Shown here in pieces: positions 26,719 through 37,968 of a stretch of DNA of 64,000 nt; the first letter of the stretch is position 1; every line of letters starts with the position of its first letter. The notes beneath the pieces were generated by a model. It made no database searches. It saw only the letters and a list, made by a program, of their open reading frames with translations, and was not told where the DNA came from. Source of the DNA: Cheiracanthium punctorium (lineage: Eukaryota; Arthropoda; Arachnida; Araneae; Cheiracanthiidae). The translations under genes were made by a program, and so were the position numbers. Where the stretch lies: positions 62,001 to 126,000 of the forward strand of contig JAWZYV010016048.1 of the NCBI GenBank assembly GCA_038373885.1, in the 5' to 3' direction.

Positions 26719-28015
26719 TATACACCGTGTTATTCAAAATATATATCAAAACGATTATCTTTAAAATTGTAATGATCGAAACATACTTTCAATTAGAAAA
26801 GTTCATCAAATTTTTATTTCGGGATGTATACATATTAAACTACAAAACTTAATTTTTATATGGTCCCTCCTTTCCTTTCACTGAAATAGTTACCAAGCTA
26901 TCGCTAGTTAAAAATTTTAGCCTTTGTCGCCAAATGTGAGGAGGATATCTTAAAAGTGAGAAAAATAAAATTACTTTTCAAAAGACATTAATTTATATTA
27001 TTGGTCATTCTGTTCATTTGACTCGGAAAATCCTATTTTAGCTAAAAATTTCCTAGAATGCATATTTGGAAGCTTCCAGTGAAAGCTAACTCACACCATT
27101 ACTTTGTAATTCTCTAGCACACTGTGAAATTCCTTCGCCAGAAGCATGACATAATTAGTGGATGCCCCCTGAAAGACTAAATAATCGATCATTTCATAAC
27201 GCAGTGCCTATCTTTTCAGGTAAAACTGTAGCTGTTAATTTCGTACGTTTGAAAGCGTTTAATTACCATTTTCCAATAAATGGATGATCATTTAACTTCT
27301 ATCAAATCACAGTTGGTCCCCTAAAGTAAAAATGTTTTCGTCTGAAAACGGACGCCAACAGGATTTTTAATATTAAGTCGTCATATTTAATATTAAAAAT
27401 CCCTCTAATTATTTTACTCAGAGACATGGGATTTTTAAAAGTATCAGGTTGTAACGAAAGTTTTCCGCCATATCTGCCTGAAATACTAACTTCTAACTCC
27501 TTAGATAACTGTTTTTGAACTTTCGGTATCAAAGCTGCGGTACCAAACCTGCACAGTGTCACATGATACAACAATAGTACTTAAAGCTGTACTCATAATT
27601 CATTGATATTATGTAGCTGACTTTTTGCAACACAACTGGAAGTAAATGATGGTTCTAATCCTCTAGAGTGATAGTTCCATTTGAGACACATTATACTTAA
27701 TGATAACTATGTTTTTTACAGATTTCACAACACAGTGTTATAAAGTAAGCCTCTTCCTTTCAAATGCCAAAAATCGTTTGACAAAATATAAGCAAATACG
27801 CCAACGAGAACTGTGTGCTGACGAAGTTTGCGGTGGCGGGAAACTTTCGTTACAACCTAATAATTTGCTTAGACCCAGATCAACCTTTTTCTAAATATAT
27901 GTTATACGGAAGGAAGGTCTGCATAAAAATTAAACTTCGTATTTTAATACGTATACAGTCCCTAGTAAAAAATTTCCACATCTGAAAGCTGCTCTCTATT
28001 CGACGAACTTAATGT
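26719..28015 (+). mobile_element. 1-kb TIR element, copy B (inverted, interrupted)
   Basis: The start (GTGTTATTCAAAATATATAT) and the interior (ATGATCGAAACATACTTTCA, TTTGTCGCCAAATGTGAG, CAGTTGGTCCCCTAAAGTAA, GAGACATGGGATTTT) follow copy A read on its minus strand, in the same order. A and B are therefore head to head with only a few bases between them. Copy B is interrupted by the mariner-derived MITE at 27444-27860; homology resumes afterwards (AAATTAAACTTCGTATTTT, then GACGAACTT). Its right inverted end was not found. Confidence 0.7.
27444..27860 (-). mobile_element. 417-bp mariner-derived MITE nested in copy B
   Basis: The ends TCAGGTTGTAACGAAAGTTT and AAACTTTCGTTACAACCTAA are inverted repeats flanked by TA on both sides (27442-27443, 27861-27862), the mariner target duplication. 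On the minus strand the interior shares GAGGCTTACTTTA and GTGTTGTGAAAT with the element at 8536-8935. The transposase coding part is missing. Its insertion splits the older element, which gives a relative age: copy B first, this MITE later. Confidence 0.85.
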
Positions 28016-29067
28016 AAAATAAACGAAAAGAGAAACTATAAAAAATTAAAGAAATCTCTTAATACTCAAAAAAGCATAAATACTACATGTATAATAATAA
28101 TTAACAATACTTAACCATTCAGAAGCAGGACAAAGTAAATATACAAATATAAGAAGATGAATCTCATTTATAAAAATGATGTGGCTGTATATACTGTGCC
28201 AATTTTCAACTTTAAATTATAGGAATTTCACTATGAGAAAGTATTATTTTTGAGTTACTATTCGTCAATATCAACTGACGAGGAAGTGATATGAGAACTT
28301 AGCTTACATTTCTAAGTAAATAATAATTATTTTCTTGGTAATAAAAATCCATATTGTAAATTAAAAGCTCAAAAATGCAGACAAAATTTAAAAAACGATA
28401 TAATTTCATTCCGGTGATTCATTTTTCTGTCAATACAGAGCCTTAAATTAAAATTAAGTAAATTAAGCATCTCGTGAATTAAACTTGATAAACTCCATTT
28501 GCGCATTATAATTGATAAACTGTTAACTTCCATGAAAGTTATTTCCCAAAGGACAAAAGCCTCGAAACAATGACGGGCTTCAAAGTATTGCAAAATAACA
28601 TTATTTAAAATAGCTTAGGAGAAACTATAAAAAGGTTTTTCAGAGAAACTTTTAAACTTGAATAAACAATTTAAGCTTAGAAACACAATTTGAGATAATC
28701 TTTTCTTTTTGAAGAAGTAGGTAAAGAATTTTAAATGCATATACATTAAATTGCCTGTAAGAAGTTTTCCAGTCTTTTAGATTGTGTTTTGGAACTCTTT
28801 CGTCAATAAATAAGTCTCCGATAAAGTGGGATCCATCAGACGTATTTACTACAGAGGTGATACTTTACAAAGCTCTGCATTATAAAGGAAGCTTTCGTAG
28901 ACTCCAATTAATTCCGCCATTAGATTTTGCATTCTTTCCCATGGCATACCGATTTATGTCATTATTAGAGGGATTAGACAAAGGCAGGTTCTGCAAAATT
29001 ACTGACTCATTACACATTAAAAGATTAAGATATCCACTCTCTAGAAGTATTCATGTGGCAAACTCAC

Positions 29068-29215
29068 TGCAAATCCGGGTCGTCGGCCAGTTTGCTGTAC
29101 ACGGTGAGATAAGGTATGCCAAGCACTCGATCAATTACGTGTAGTATACCGTTAGTGGCTCCGATGTCACCCATCACTGCAGTTGCGTTTACACCAACAC
29201 CTTCGACCGTTAGAG
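29068..29215 (-). CDS. Fas1: fasciclin-1-like, exon ending the penultimate FAS1 domain
   Basis: The acceptor is TTTTCCAG and the donor CA|GTGAGT (consensus). Two bases complete a Thr codon from the upstream exon. It encodes LTVEGVGVNATAVMGDIGA, the H2 box ATNGILHVIDRVLG, and the linker IPYLTVYSKLADDPDL that leads into the final domain. NAT is a potential N-glycosylation site. The plus-strand frame of about 120 codons overlapping this exon is antisense and not a gene. Confidence 0.92.
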
Positions 29216-29649
29216 CTGGAAAATAGAAAGAGAAAGAGTTTTAACAATTTTTCCACGTAGAATTTATAATTTGGAATAGTATATTAGGACCTCTGTAAAA
29301 TTCAATTTTACATCTGTTAAAGCCAAAACATATTTCATTTTTTAATTGCACGTAATTAAACTTAAATTTTCTTCAGACTATGAATAAGAATGTTGATTTT
29401 CTTTTTTTATATTTTCTTTTTACTCTCAAAAGATGACAAAGTATTAACATCCGTTAAAAATATAATCATTTAAAATTATATCTAAATCTAAATAAAAAAA
29501 AGTTTAAAATATTGTTACTCTGAAAGTAATAGTTTTTCGTACATAAAATACAAATTTAAAATTTTTCAGTTTCGCATTTTATTTTTATCATAGTTTTAGT
29601 GTTGTAGACTGTCAACTTAGCTATAGTGGAATGCTTTAAATCAATGAAC

Positions 29650-29900
29650 GTCAGTGTCTAGGTCTTCCGAGCGTGGAGGCTCGTTCTTTCCCCCAATTTA
29701 GATCATCACTGGATCAGGGTCATTCTCAGAACCCCTCTATCACCTACCGACCTACCAAGCGAATGGATATACGGCCCCCAGATATTCAACGTGCACGTTC
29801 GCCGCATGTGCATGAGGGGTCTTTGATCAACCAAGATTCGAGTCCAAGTCTGCTTTCCAAAGGACGATAACCTGCCAACTGGACTATCATGCCCAATTTA
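29650..29900 (-). mobile_element. tRNA-derived SINE, family B
   Basis: A GC-rich island. On the minus strand it begins with TAGTCCAGTTGGCAGG (box A-like), TTTGGAAAGCAGACTTGG, then GGACTCGAATCTTGG (box B-like), the layout of a tRNA-derived head. The body continues to GAGCCTCCACGCTCGG. The small plus-strand open frame over it is a by-product. Confidence 0.6.
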
Positions 29901-32709
29901 AATTTAGAGAGCGCAACTGGGGAGAATAATCACATTTTAACGAAAATAGAAAATTGGTAAAAAAATCTTCTATGATCTTGGCCAATGTTAAAATTGTGTT
30001 TCCCACAATTCTCTTTTGCATAATTGATCCGCATTCTGCGTTTCTTGGATGAACAAAAAATGCAAATTTTCTGTCCTATCTACTTTTTTTTGCAAGCTTT
30101 TTAGCATTTTAAGCAACTTACATAGTTCATTTCCATTATTCTATTATAACTGTTATACGAAAATTACTGAAAATCTAAAAACATTAAAACCTTAACGTGA
30201 TTGGAGCATTTGAAGCTTATTTAGAAGTCTCCATACTGGAAAGGTTCGACAGTACAAATGAATGCTTGCAACATTATTGCTATTGAAACAAAATTACTCA
30301 GAAAATTATGAAAACCATTTTTTTTTATAAAAACACAAGTTATGACGAAAAAACTTGATTTACTCAAGAAAAAAATGCTAAAACGTATTTAACTTTTGTA
30401 TTTTCGATATTGTTATTATTTTTTTACAAGTGTGTGAATATTTTAATTAATGTTGAGGAAAACAAGATTTCATTCGCCTTTCGTAGCATTTCAACAAATC
30501 TGAAATCGAATTCTAGGAAAAGGGAAAGACTTATTTTTATAAAATATGAAAAATGTCATAATTAAAAAATATTTAATGGGGTACAATTGGGGAAACATAT
30601 TTAAAGATGATGACATTTAAGTCTATTAAGCATTCATTTATTTTAAAAGAAGAGAAAGGTGATAATTGGGAAAATCGATTTTCCGAGAATTCTTTTAAGA
30701 CTAGGAATTTTTAATTTTTCATGTCTATGGTTTTGAAATCGGCTTAAAATATATTTCTGTACAAAATGGACAAAACGAGCTTGCACAGTGTAAATAGAGT
30801 TGATGTACTGTTCACGAAAATATCCTGTCGTAATCTAGGTAGATTTACATATATCACAGAGATCCAATAAGACTGGGTTATCCTTTAGTTGATTTTTTTT
30901 TGTTAGAAAGTAGGAGTTATTGAAAATAAGATTTTTCAATTAGGTAGATATACAAAAAGGAAAAGAAATCGTTTGCAGGTGTCTTATAAGTATTTAGAAT
31001 TTTGATACATTTTTTTTTCAATTTGCGTCGATTAAGAGTGACTCTGATAAGATTGAAAAAAGTTGAGTGATTAAAGTACATAAGTGCTTTCTTTTTCTCT
31101 TTTGTTTCTATGTTGTCTAGCCTCAGTTGTTGGCAAACAGCGATTTGAATAAGTCAATTAAAGAGAACAAATATTCTATAAAAACACGCTCGCTGAGCAC
31201 TTTATAATTTTAGACAGAAAAAACCGAAATATTCTAATGTTTTCAACGCATTTTGAAAAAAAGTAAGTGAATCCTTTTTGTTACATGGTTTCAACCTAAT
31301 TGTTATACTCATGTATGAGAAAATGATATGTCCCATATGCTTTTACTCTGCATGGCATATTTAGTTTCTTTTCAACATAATTTCCTAAGGATTTTCAGTA
31401 CTAGTTCTTTATAGTAATGTATTTTAAAAATATTGCAAGAAATTTCCTCATTAATGTAGAAATTAATTCAAATGTCGGTAAATCTAGATATGTGTATTAG
31501 AGAATTGCGTATTAGAAAGGGGATATCGAAAAAAAATATTCTGCCAAAAAATAATTTCAATTACATTTGAAAAAGTATACTTTTAAATTAAAAAGTATCT
31601 TTTTTAAAATGCAAATTAATCTCGAAAAATAAGTGTGACTGATTGCTATTATTTTTATTTTTGGTGATTGTAAATTGAAAAAAAAAAATCTTGAAAAGTC
31701 AAAATGAACTGTTGAATTCCTAGTGATATTCCTTAGGAGCCACGAGTAAGACGATCGTGCTACATAAGTTATTTTGTAAGACATGAATCGTAATATTATT
31801 ACATAATAGAATATCATCATTACGCACTACAAAATATGAATAACCAATTATAGCTTTGAAAACACTTTTGAAATATGTATGACATTTTAAAAAAACTCTA
31901 ACGGTTCAATTTTTTCTCATGAGAGAACAACGTCGATGGATCAAAAACTGTCACCTTTACTGTAAAATAAGGTGCATTATGCTAGGTGACTCCGAAATAT
32001 AACAACAAACGTTTAGAGGACAGGATTCGTTCGAATACTAGATTTGCAAAAATTTCAAATTTTTGAAAAATTGTACTAAAATGGTCTGATGTTTCAAAAG
32101 TGGCCCTATTTTTTTCAAATTGCGGAAAAAAAAGTTCTTTCGAGTATCTAAATTAATAGGACATTTTAGGACATTTTTTTAAAAGTTCAAAATTTTATCA
32201 AATCCAGGACTTGTACGAACCCTGAAGGAGGTAGGGCGCCTAACAAGGTTTCACAATCCCATTACAATATGGGGTCAGTAACATGGTCTTCATGTAGCTC
32301 TTAATAATGACTGAGAAGTGTTGAAATAAGTGAACTTTCCTACCATGGGTAGTTAAAAACTAAAAGATTTTTCACAGCAAGCCCTTAACTAAAATTGATA
32401 GCTTAAAAATTATATTCCATTGATGATGGTCTCGGAGACAAGCTCATAGTTTATGAAACTCGATTAAGAAATTAGGCGAACACTTTTCTCAAAATGATTA
32501 TTAAAACAAGTGAATAAAGACGATTTTTTTAACTCCACATTTCTATGTTATTCTGTATTTTATTATGTGTCCTACCTCCCTTAGATGTTTGTCGCTATAT
32601 GCTTGAAACACAATTTGTACATTTAAAGGCTACTGTGCATTTAAAGCTCAAAGGAGTACATGAGAAAGTATATTACATGCTACAGTCAAGTTAATAGATT
32701 AGCTGACTG

Positions 32710-32905
32710 CCACACACGTGGTGTAGTGGCTAAAGAACCATTCTATCACGCCTTGGGTACGGGTTCGAATCCTGGCTTGGCCATAGGTGTTAACTTGTTG
32801 GTCCCTTCATAGGGAGTAACGCTGGCTGCCAATTGGGTTCTCCCACAATAAAATGGCCAGTAATTTGGCCCTTAGTAGCAGAGAATGCTTGATGAGCAAG
32901 TGCCC
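32710..32905 (+). mobile_element. tRNA-derived SINE, family D
   Basis: Box A is in CGTGGTGTAGTGGCTAAAG and box B is the perfect GGTTCGAATCC at about 32762. A body follows with GGTCCCTTCATAGGGAG, CCAATTGGGTTCTCCC and GAGCAAGTGCCCGCCC. The segment cannot form a tRNA acceptor stem, so it is a SINE rather than a tRNA gene. Confidence 0.8.
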
Positions 32906-33019
32906 GCCCTTTGAAAAAAAATTAGGTGACTGATTGGTGACAACTACGAACCCTTAGTTAGAAATTGTTTCATTTTTATTTATTGGTTCAGGCAAAGCTA
33001 CACGAGAGACGTTTACTTA

Positions 33020-33205
33020 ATGGGAGATTCCTTGAAGATTTTTAAGGAATTCTCACGCGTATTCGTGTTACATCTGTCGAAATCCACCCAAAACTGTCGA
33101 AAGTTAGCAAGTCAGCCTTGCGAAAGGCCAGAATTTTGGACCTGCACACTTCGGCCATCTCACACTTCAGTATTTTTATCCACTCGGCCAATGGACGTCT
33201 AGGAA
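33020..33205 (-). mobile_element. degenerate tRNA-derived SINE
   Basis: The minus strand has CCATTGGCCGAGTGGATAAA (box A-like), GAGATGGCCGAAGTGTGCAG (also found in the family A head) and further down GGTGGATTTCGACAG. Box B is eroded. The shared GGCCGAAGTGTG block links it to family A. Confidence 0.45.
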
Positions 33206-35710
33206 CTATGTGATGATTCTACATTTTTTAGATTTATTTTACATTATTATGTGTGTTTTTAGACATACTTTGATTCTTTTAAAATTTATCAAATATATAA
33301 TCAGTGAAAATCACGCTGAAGTACAGAAATATTGCATAGTACCACACAATTATTTCATAAAAATACTTATTTTGGAATTTCTGGTATTCATTAAAACAGA
33401 AGCTAGATTTTTTAAATATCTAACATAATCTAATCAAACGAAAGCAAATCATGTCTTAGGAAGAGCAAACTCTAACAAAAAGTGATATTCAATAAGATTT
33501 CCCCGAGTACTTCAAAAGATGCATTTTAAATCAGATTTATTCAGATTTATTTCTAGCTCCAGCGGATGTTTATAACATTCGGGCTCCAATTCACCGTTTC
33601 CTTTTTCTTTTGAGAAAAGTACGAGTAATTCGGTGAAGTGCTAAATCGAGAGAAAGAGCGGACCAATTACATTGAAGTTACGCCATGTTGAGTGGCTGGC
33701 ACAATTTTGTTAATTTATTGAAGTGAAGAGAACTTGGCTCAATGAAACAATAAACTTTTGAAATACTTTAACATTTCATATTTACGCCTCGTTTTACTTC
33801 AAAAATGTTGTTTCATTTTCTTGAGAGTTCTGCGCGCATTCGGGATTTTTCAGTTTCTAAAATAACAATAAGAATAACGTACTCCTTTCGGTTAATATGC
33901 TGGTCACAGTTAATGCTAGAAGCCAATATTCTTCCCAGATTCCATTTTGAACTTAAAAATGCGTTTCTAGAGGAGTAAATCTATATATTTAAACCCTTCA
34001 ATCAATAAAATGGAAGTTAAAATCTTTTGTCGTATATTACAAGGATTATGAAATAAATCCGTGTATTTTCTTTTTCCTTTTTAAGAAATGGGTCACAGTT
34101 CTCTCTGTAAAAGATCAATCAATACTGAGAGAAATTGGACTTTTCGAAGCATTTCCCAGAGTATCACTTATAGGGTTAAGTCTGAAAATGGCAGAATTTC
34201 AATACGATAAAGAAGACTTGCAGTCAGGCATATACGCTAAAAGTAGCATTTCAGTTTAACGTAACGTAAATACTAACTACTACAGTGTCTTAACTAATGT
34301 GACAGCGAAATATTGATCTCTTAATTAGAATGAAGGAAAACAATGAACTGAACTGAAAAAAACTCATTTTTTTTACGTGTCTTCTGAGTTAAAATTTTAG
34401 TTTTAATGCACGCATGTATATACATCTATTTTCTCCAGTTATGAGCCATACTATGTGCATAGTTAAAAATGTATTTTAAGAGTTGTATATGCATTAAAAA
34501 GAATTTTATAGTTTGACATTTTAATTATATATAATTTTACCTTTTTAAAAATAAATTTTAAACTCAATAATTATTATGATATATACTAAAATAATTCCTT
34601 TTATAATAATTATTATTATTGTTATTATTATCCTTTTAAATTCCTATAGTACTTTTAGCTATATTAGCCCCTACTTTGCTGCTCACTTGGTTAGCTAAAC
34701 TTGAATTTTAGTATTTCTCTACTTCTTTCCTTTCTCCTACCACTTTTTCATTATGTTGTTTGCATTTTTATCTTTTTAACTCCTTGGTTCATACTGCATA
34801 ATCAATTTGTTACTTCCATTTCTATGATGGCTATACATTTTTATGAAATCTTTTTTTTTGAAATCATCACCGGACTTTTCCAACATGTTTGGGTCTTTTC
34901 ACCGTTTTTCTCAATGCCTCTAAGTTATTTATCATGATTCTTTTTATCATACAACCTACAGAAACCTGATTTTTTAAAAATTGCATTATTCAAGTGGTGG
35001 CACCTGATGATAGAGCTCGAGAATGTAATTTTCCTTCCCATCTCCACATCTTCGGTTTATGCACTTTGGCTTTAAATTATGATTAGGCTCACGAGCTCTC
35101 ACATGGTAGCAGTGGATGTACTACAACATGTGATTCCCTTATTGTTTAGAAAGCTCTGAGTTTTTTCTTGCCGTATGGGTTTTTGTGCAATTTTTAAAGC
35201 ATGTGGACTTATATTTTAAAATTTCTTTTGCTTGATGGTTTATATATGGATATCCATATTACGTAAGTTTAACTGTTTTATATATATATATATATATAGG
35301 GGCTGAAAACGAAAGAAGACACTAATTAGGAATTCTTTATTTTTAAGTAATTGAAATTAAATAGTTTAAATTGTTTACGTAAACGAAATACATAACTTGG
35401 AAGATTAAAACCATCGAAGTCTAGTATCTTTGAACCTTTTTGGCATTATAAAATTAAAAATCGAAAATCATAAGATGCTGTAACGAGTCTTATTGAAGTT
35501 TAAAAACTAGAATTTTAAATTAGAATTTCTAATTTAAAATTCTTTATAATTGTTTATAATTGTTTGTTGTAAAAGTTCTTTATAATTGTTTCTGCGTATT
35601 GAACTTATTAATGACTGGCCATATGTTTTACATTCTTCAGGTAGTCCCGGTGCCAGCAGTAGTTAATAAATTCTGAACATCAGTGATATGAAGATTGTAC
35701 ATCCATTCAA

Positions 35711-35779
35711 GAATAAATAAATAAATAAATAAATATAATAAAAATAAAATAAAATAAAATAAATAAATAAATAAATAAT
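35711..35779. repeat. AAAT/AAAATA microsatellite
   Basis: AAAT units, a short run of AAAATA-type units, then AAAT units again. Confidence 0.95.
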
Positions 35780-36500
35780 CGAGTGTAAGCAAAACTTCTT
35801 ATTTTAATTTTTCAAATAACGAATTATTTTTCGAAAAACACACAACGCTATAGATATTAAAGAATTTATTATTAGATGATATATAAGTTTCACGTTTTTA
35901 TGAAGAACTGTTTTGCATGTGCAAAGGATTTTTTAATACTTCTTTTTAGTGGAGGTACACATTCTCAAAGTTCAAATGTAAGGTAACTTTGCTATTCCGG
36001 TTTTATAGAGCATTATTTTTCAAATAAGGTGAATCATATAATGAATAATAATATCGTCTCATATTTTTTTCGAGTGGTGTATTTTTCGAAAAACAAATTA
36101 GTTATTCATACAACTAAAACAAATAATAACAAAAAAATAAAAAATAAAAATTGGCGTGCACTCGAATACTTTTTTGATTGGGTGTCCATGGCCTTCCCCT
36201 GCGTTTTCGACATCACTAAAAAGAACAATGGATAACTTTTCTGAAAAATATGTACACTAAGGTAACATTTTAGGGTTTTTCTTTTCTCGTTATTAAGAAT
36301 TTTGTGGAAACAAACTTTATTATTCGCAAAATTAAGACGGATTTTTTGTCCTTGACGGTTAAAAACTATATTTAAGCGCCTTCATAAGAGAACACTCGGT
36401 ACTAATGGACTAATTTATTGAAATTTTATTTTACCAACAAAAGTACATACAAACCAGAACAACTTGGTTTTTTTTATAAAGAATATACGTTATTTTTTAA

Positions 36501-36867
36501 CCCATTTATGCCTAGCGTCCCTTTTTTGGGACGGCATTTACGCTATCAGTCGAAAACGTTATTTATTTTTCCTAGCTTTTATTCGCGAGTATTGAACCTC
36601 AATTCCACAAAATATTTTAATATGGCCAAGTAGGATGTTGACATTTCAATTTTTATACATAATGATTTTAAATGAAATCATCCCTTGTTCAAAAAGTTGA
36701 CATCAGAAATTTATCAATTACTGCTGGTGTTAGCAAAAATCGAAGAAAGTCGCAAAAATATCCAGGCACGAATGGGTTAATTATTAGAAAAACTGAAATA
36801 TGTATATAAATTAATGAATCTAAATTTCTGTGTCTTTATTCAATAAAGCATGCTTGGCGTTAATGGG
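36501..36867. mobile_element. piggyBac-like MITE flanked by TTAA
   Basis: TTAA then CCCATTTATGCCTAGCGTCC at the left, and GGCGTTAATGGG then TTAA at the right. Ends starting with CCC and an exact TTAA duplication are the signature of the piggyBac superfamily. A second right-type end, GGCACGAATGGG-TTAA, lies at 36765-36780, so a 276-bp element or two overlapping copies are also possible. No transposase. Confidence 0.7.
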
Positions 36868-37835
36868 TTAAAAGAAGCAACGTTCTGTTGAAAAAAAATG
36901 TAGTAATATAAAATTTAATTCATGCAGACTTGGAAAAATAAAAGAAATTTTTTCTGTTCAGTTGCACAAAATGATAAATAAATATAAATGATTCATAGCT
37001 AAAAAAAGAAAAAATGGCTAAACTCACTAAATATTTAAATAAAAAAATCAAAATATACCTATTAATTCAGTTGTTAATTCGAATACTTCGCTTTCATTTA
37101 ATTAACACAATAACTTCAATTGAATACTTTAAATGTTCGACAAAATAGCTATTTGCATATTTTATAGCAGAGATTATTATTTAAATATGTTTCAGTGTTA
37201 CATTAATTATCTAGGGAGGGAAATTTCAACAGAGTAAGCTATGCAATGCATAACCGATTAAACAATTAAAATGAAAAACAAAAGCCTAATAAACAGACTG
37301 CATTCTTCAATAGTTGTATGAAAGTTAAAAGAAAACCAAAAGTACTTTTATAAAATATAATTAATCGAAAAGGGATTTTTTTAAATTGAAAATAGTATCT
37401 TAGCAAAATATGAAGGTATTTCACCAATTACTATTCTGTTACAAAAAGCTACAGTGTCACTCAAAAGCTCAAAATCAAAATCACTCAAAACAAATTTATC
37501 AAAAATCTTCATTTTTGGCAAATTAAATCCTGTGCAGAATTTATGCCAATGCGAAAAAACACATTATTTCATCAAATATTTGGTAATTGAAAAAAGCACA
37601 GTTTCCTTTAGAAACATTCTCCACAAATTAAGTACAAAAATAATTAAGCTCTGTTCTTGTTTAGATATAAAAAAGTATGTTTTCTTCAGAATGTTTTAAC
37701 GGTAACCATACCTGAAAGTGCGAATTTTAATTGAAAATTCCGACCTCGATTTGCTTAAAATTATCACAGAAAGAAACAATTTAACTGGATTACATCAGTA
37801 TTCGTATTTATATTGAAAAAATCCTCTTTACTTAC

Positions 37836-37968
37836 TTTTATTACGTTCTTCTCCAATAACTCTGAAGTAAAGATTACGCCTGTTGTCTGATGCCAACATG
37901 TTGGTCACGTTCTTGTTCCATACATCCTCCGTGGCCACTGAACGCATCACCATGTGCAATTCTAATAA
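37836..37968 (-). CDS. Fas1: fasciclin-1-like, exon inside the penultimate FAS1 domain
   Basis: The acceptor is TCGTTTAG and the donor AAAA|GTAAGT, entering in phase 0 and leaving one base of a Thr codon. It encodes LLELHMVMRSVATEDVW, then NKNVTNMLASDNRRNLYFRV and IGEERNK. LELHMV takes the place of the YH motif, and the rest runs into the strand region before the H2 box. NVT and the NKT formed at the next junction are potential N-glycosylation sites. Confidence 0.9.

Larger units (their letters stand above)
10846..29067 (-). other. 18.2-kb transposon-rich intron of the fasciclin gene
   Basis: This intron splits the start of the final FAS1 domain (donor CA|GTGAGT, acceptor TTTCAG). Most of the window's repeats lie here: the tandem duplication at 13240-14339, foldback and TIR elements, SINE copies, a pogo-like relic, the 65-bp array, and the inverted pair of 1-kb elements. 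No exon of the host gene was recognised inside. The parts 10870-13200 and 28020-29050 show nothing I can name. Confidence 0.85.
29216..37835 (-). other. 8.6-kb intron of the fasciclin gene
   Basis: The donor is A|GTAAGT and the acceptor TTTTCCAG. Recognised contents are SINE-like copies (29650-29900, 32710-32905, 33020-33205), an AAAT microsatellite (35711-35779) and a piggyBac-like MITE (36501-36867). The parts 29900-32700, 33430-35700 and 36900-37830 show only AT-rich sequence. Confidence 0.85.

Noticed and set aside
28782..29144. 120-codon plus-strand open frame
   Set aside because: Runs antisense through the well-supported fasciclin exon at 29068-29215; no similarity and no promoter or splice context.
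32710..32785. Functional tRNA gene
   Set aside because: Both Pol III boxes are present, but the acceptor stem halves do not pair and a SINE body continues downstream.
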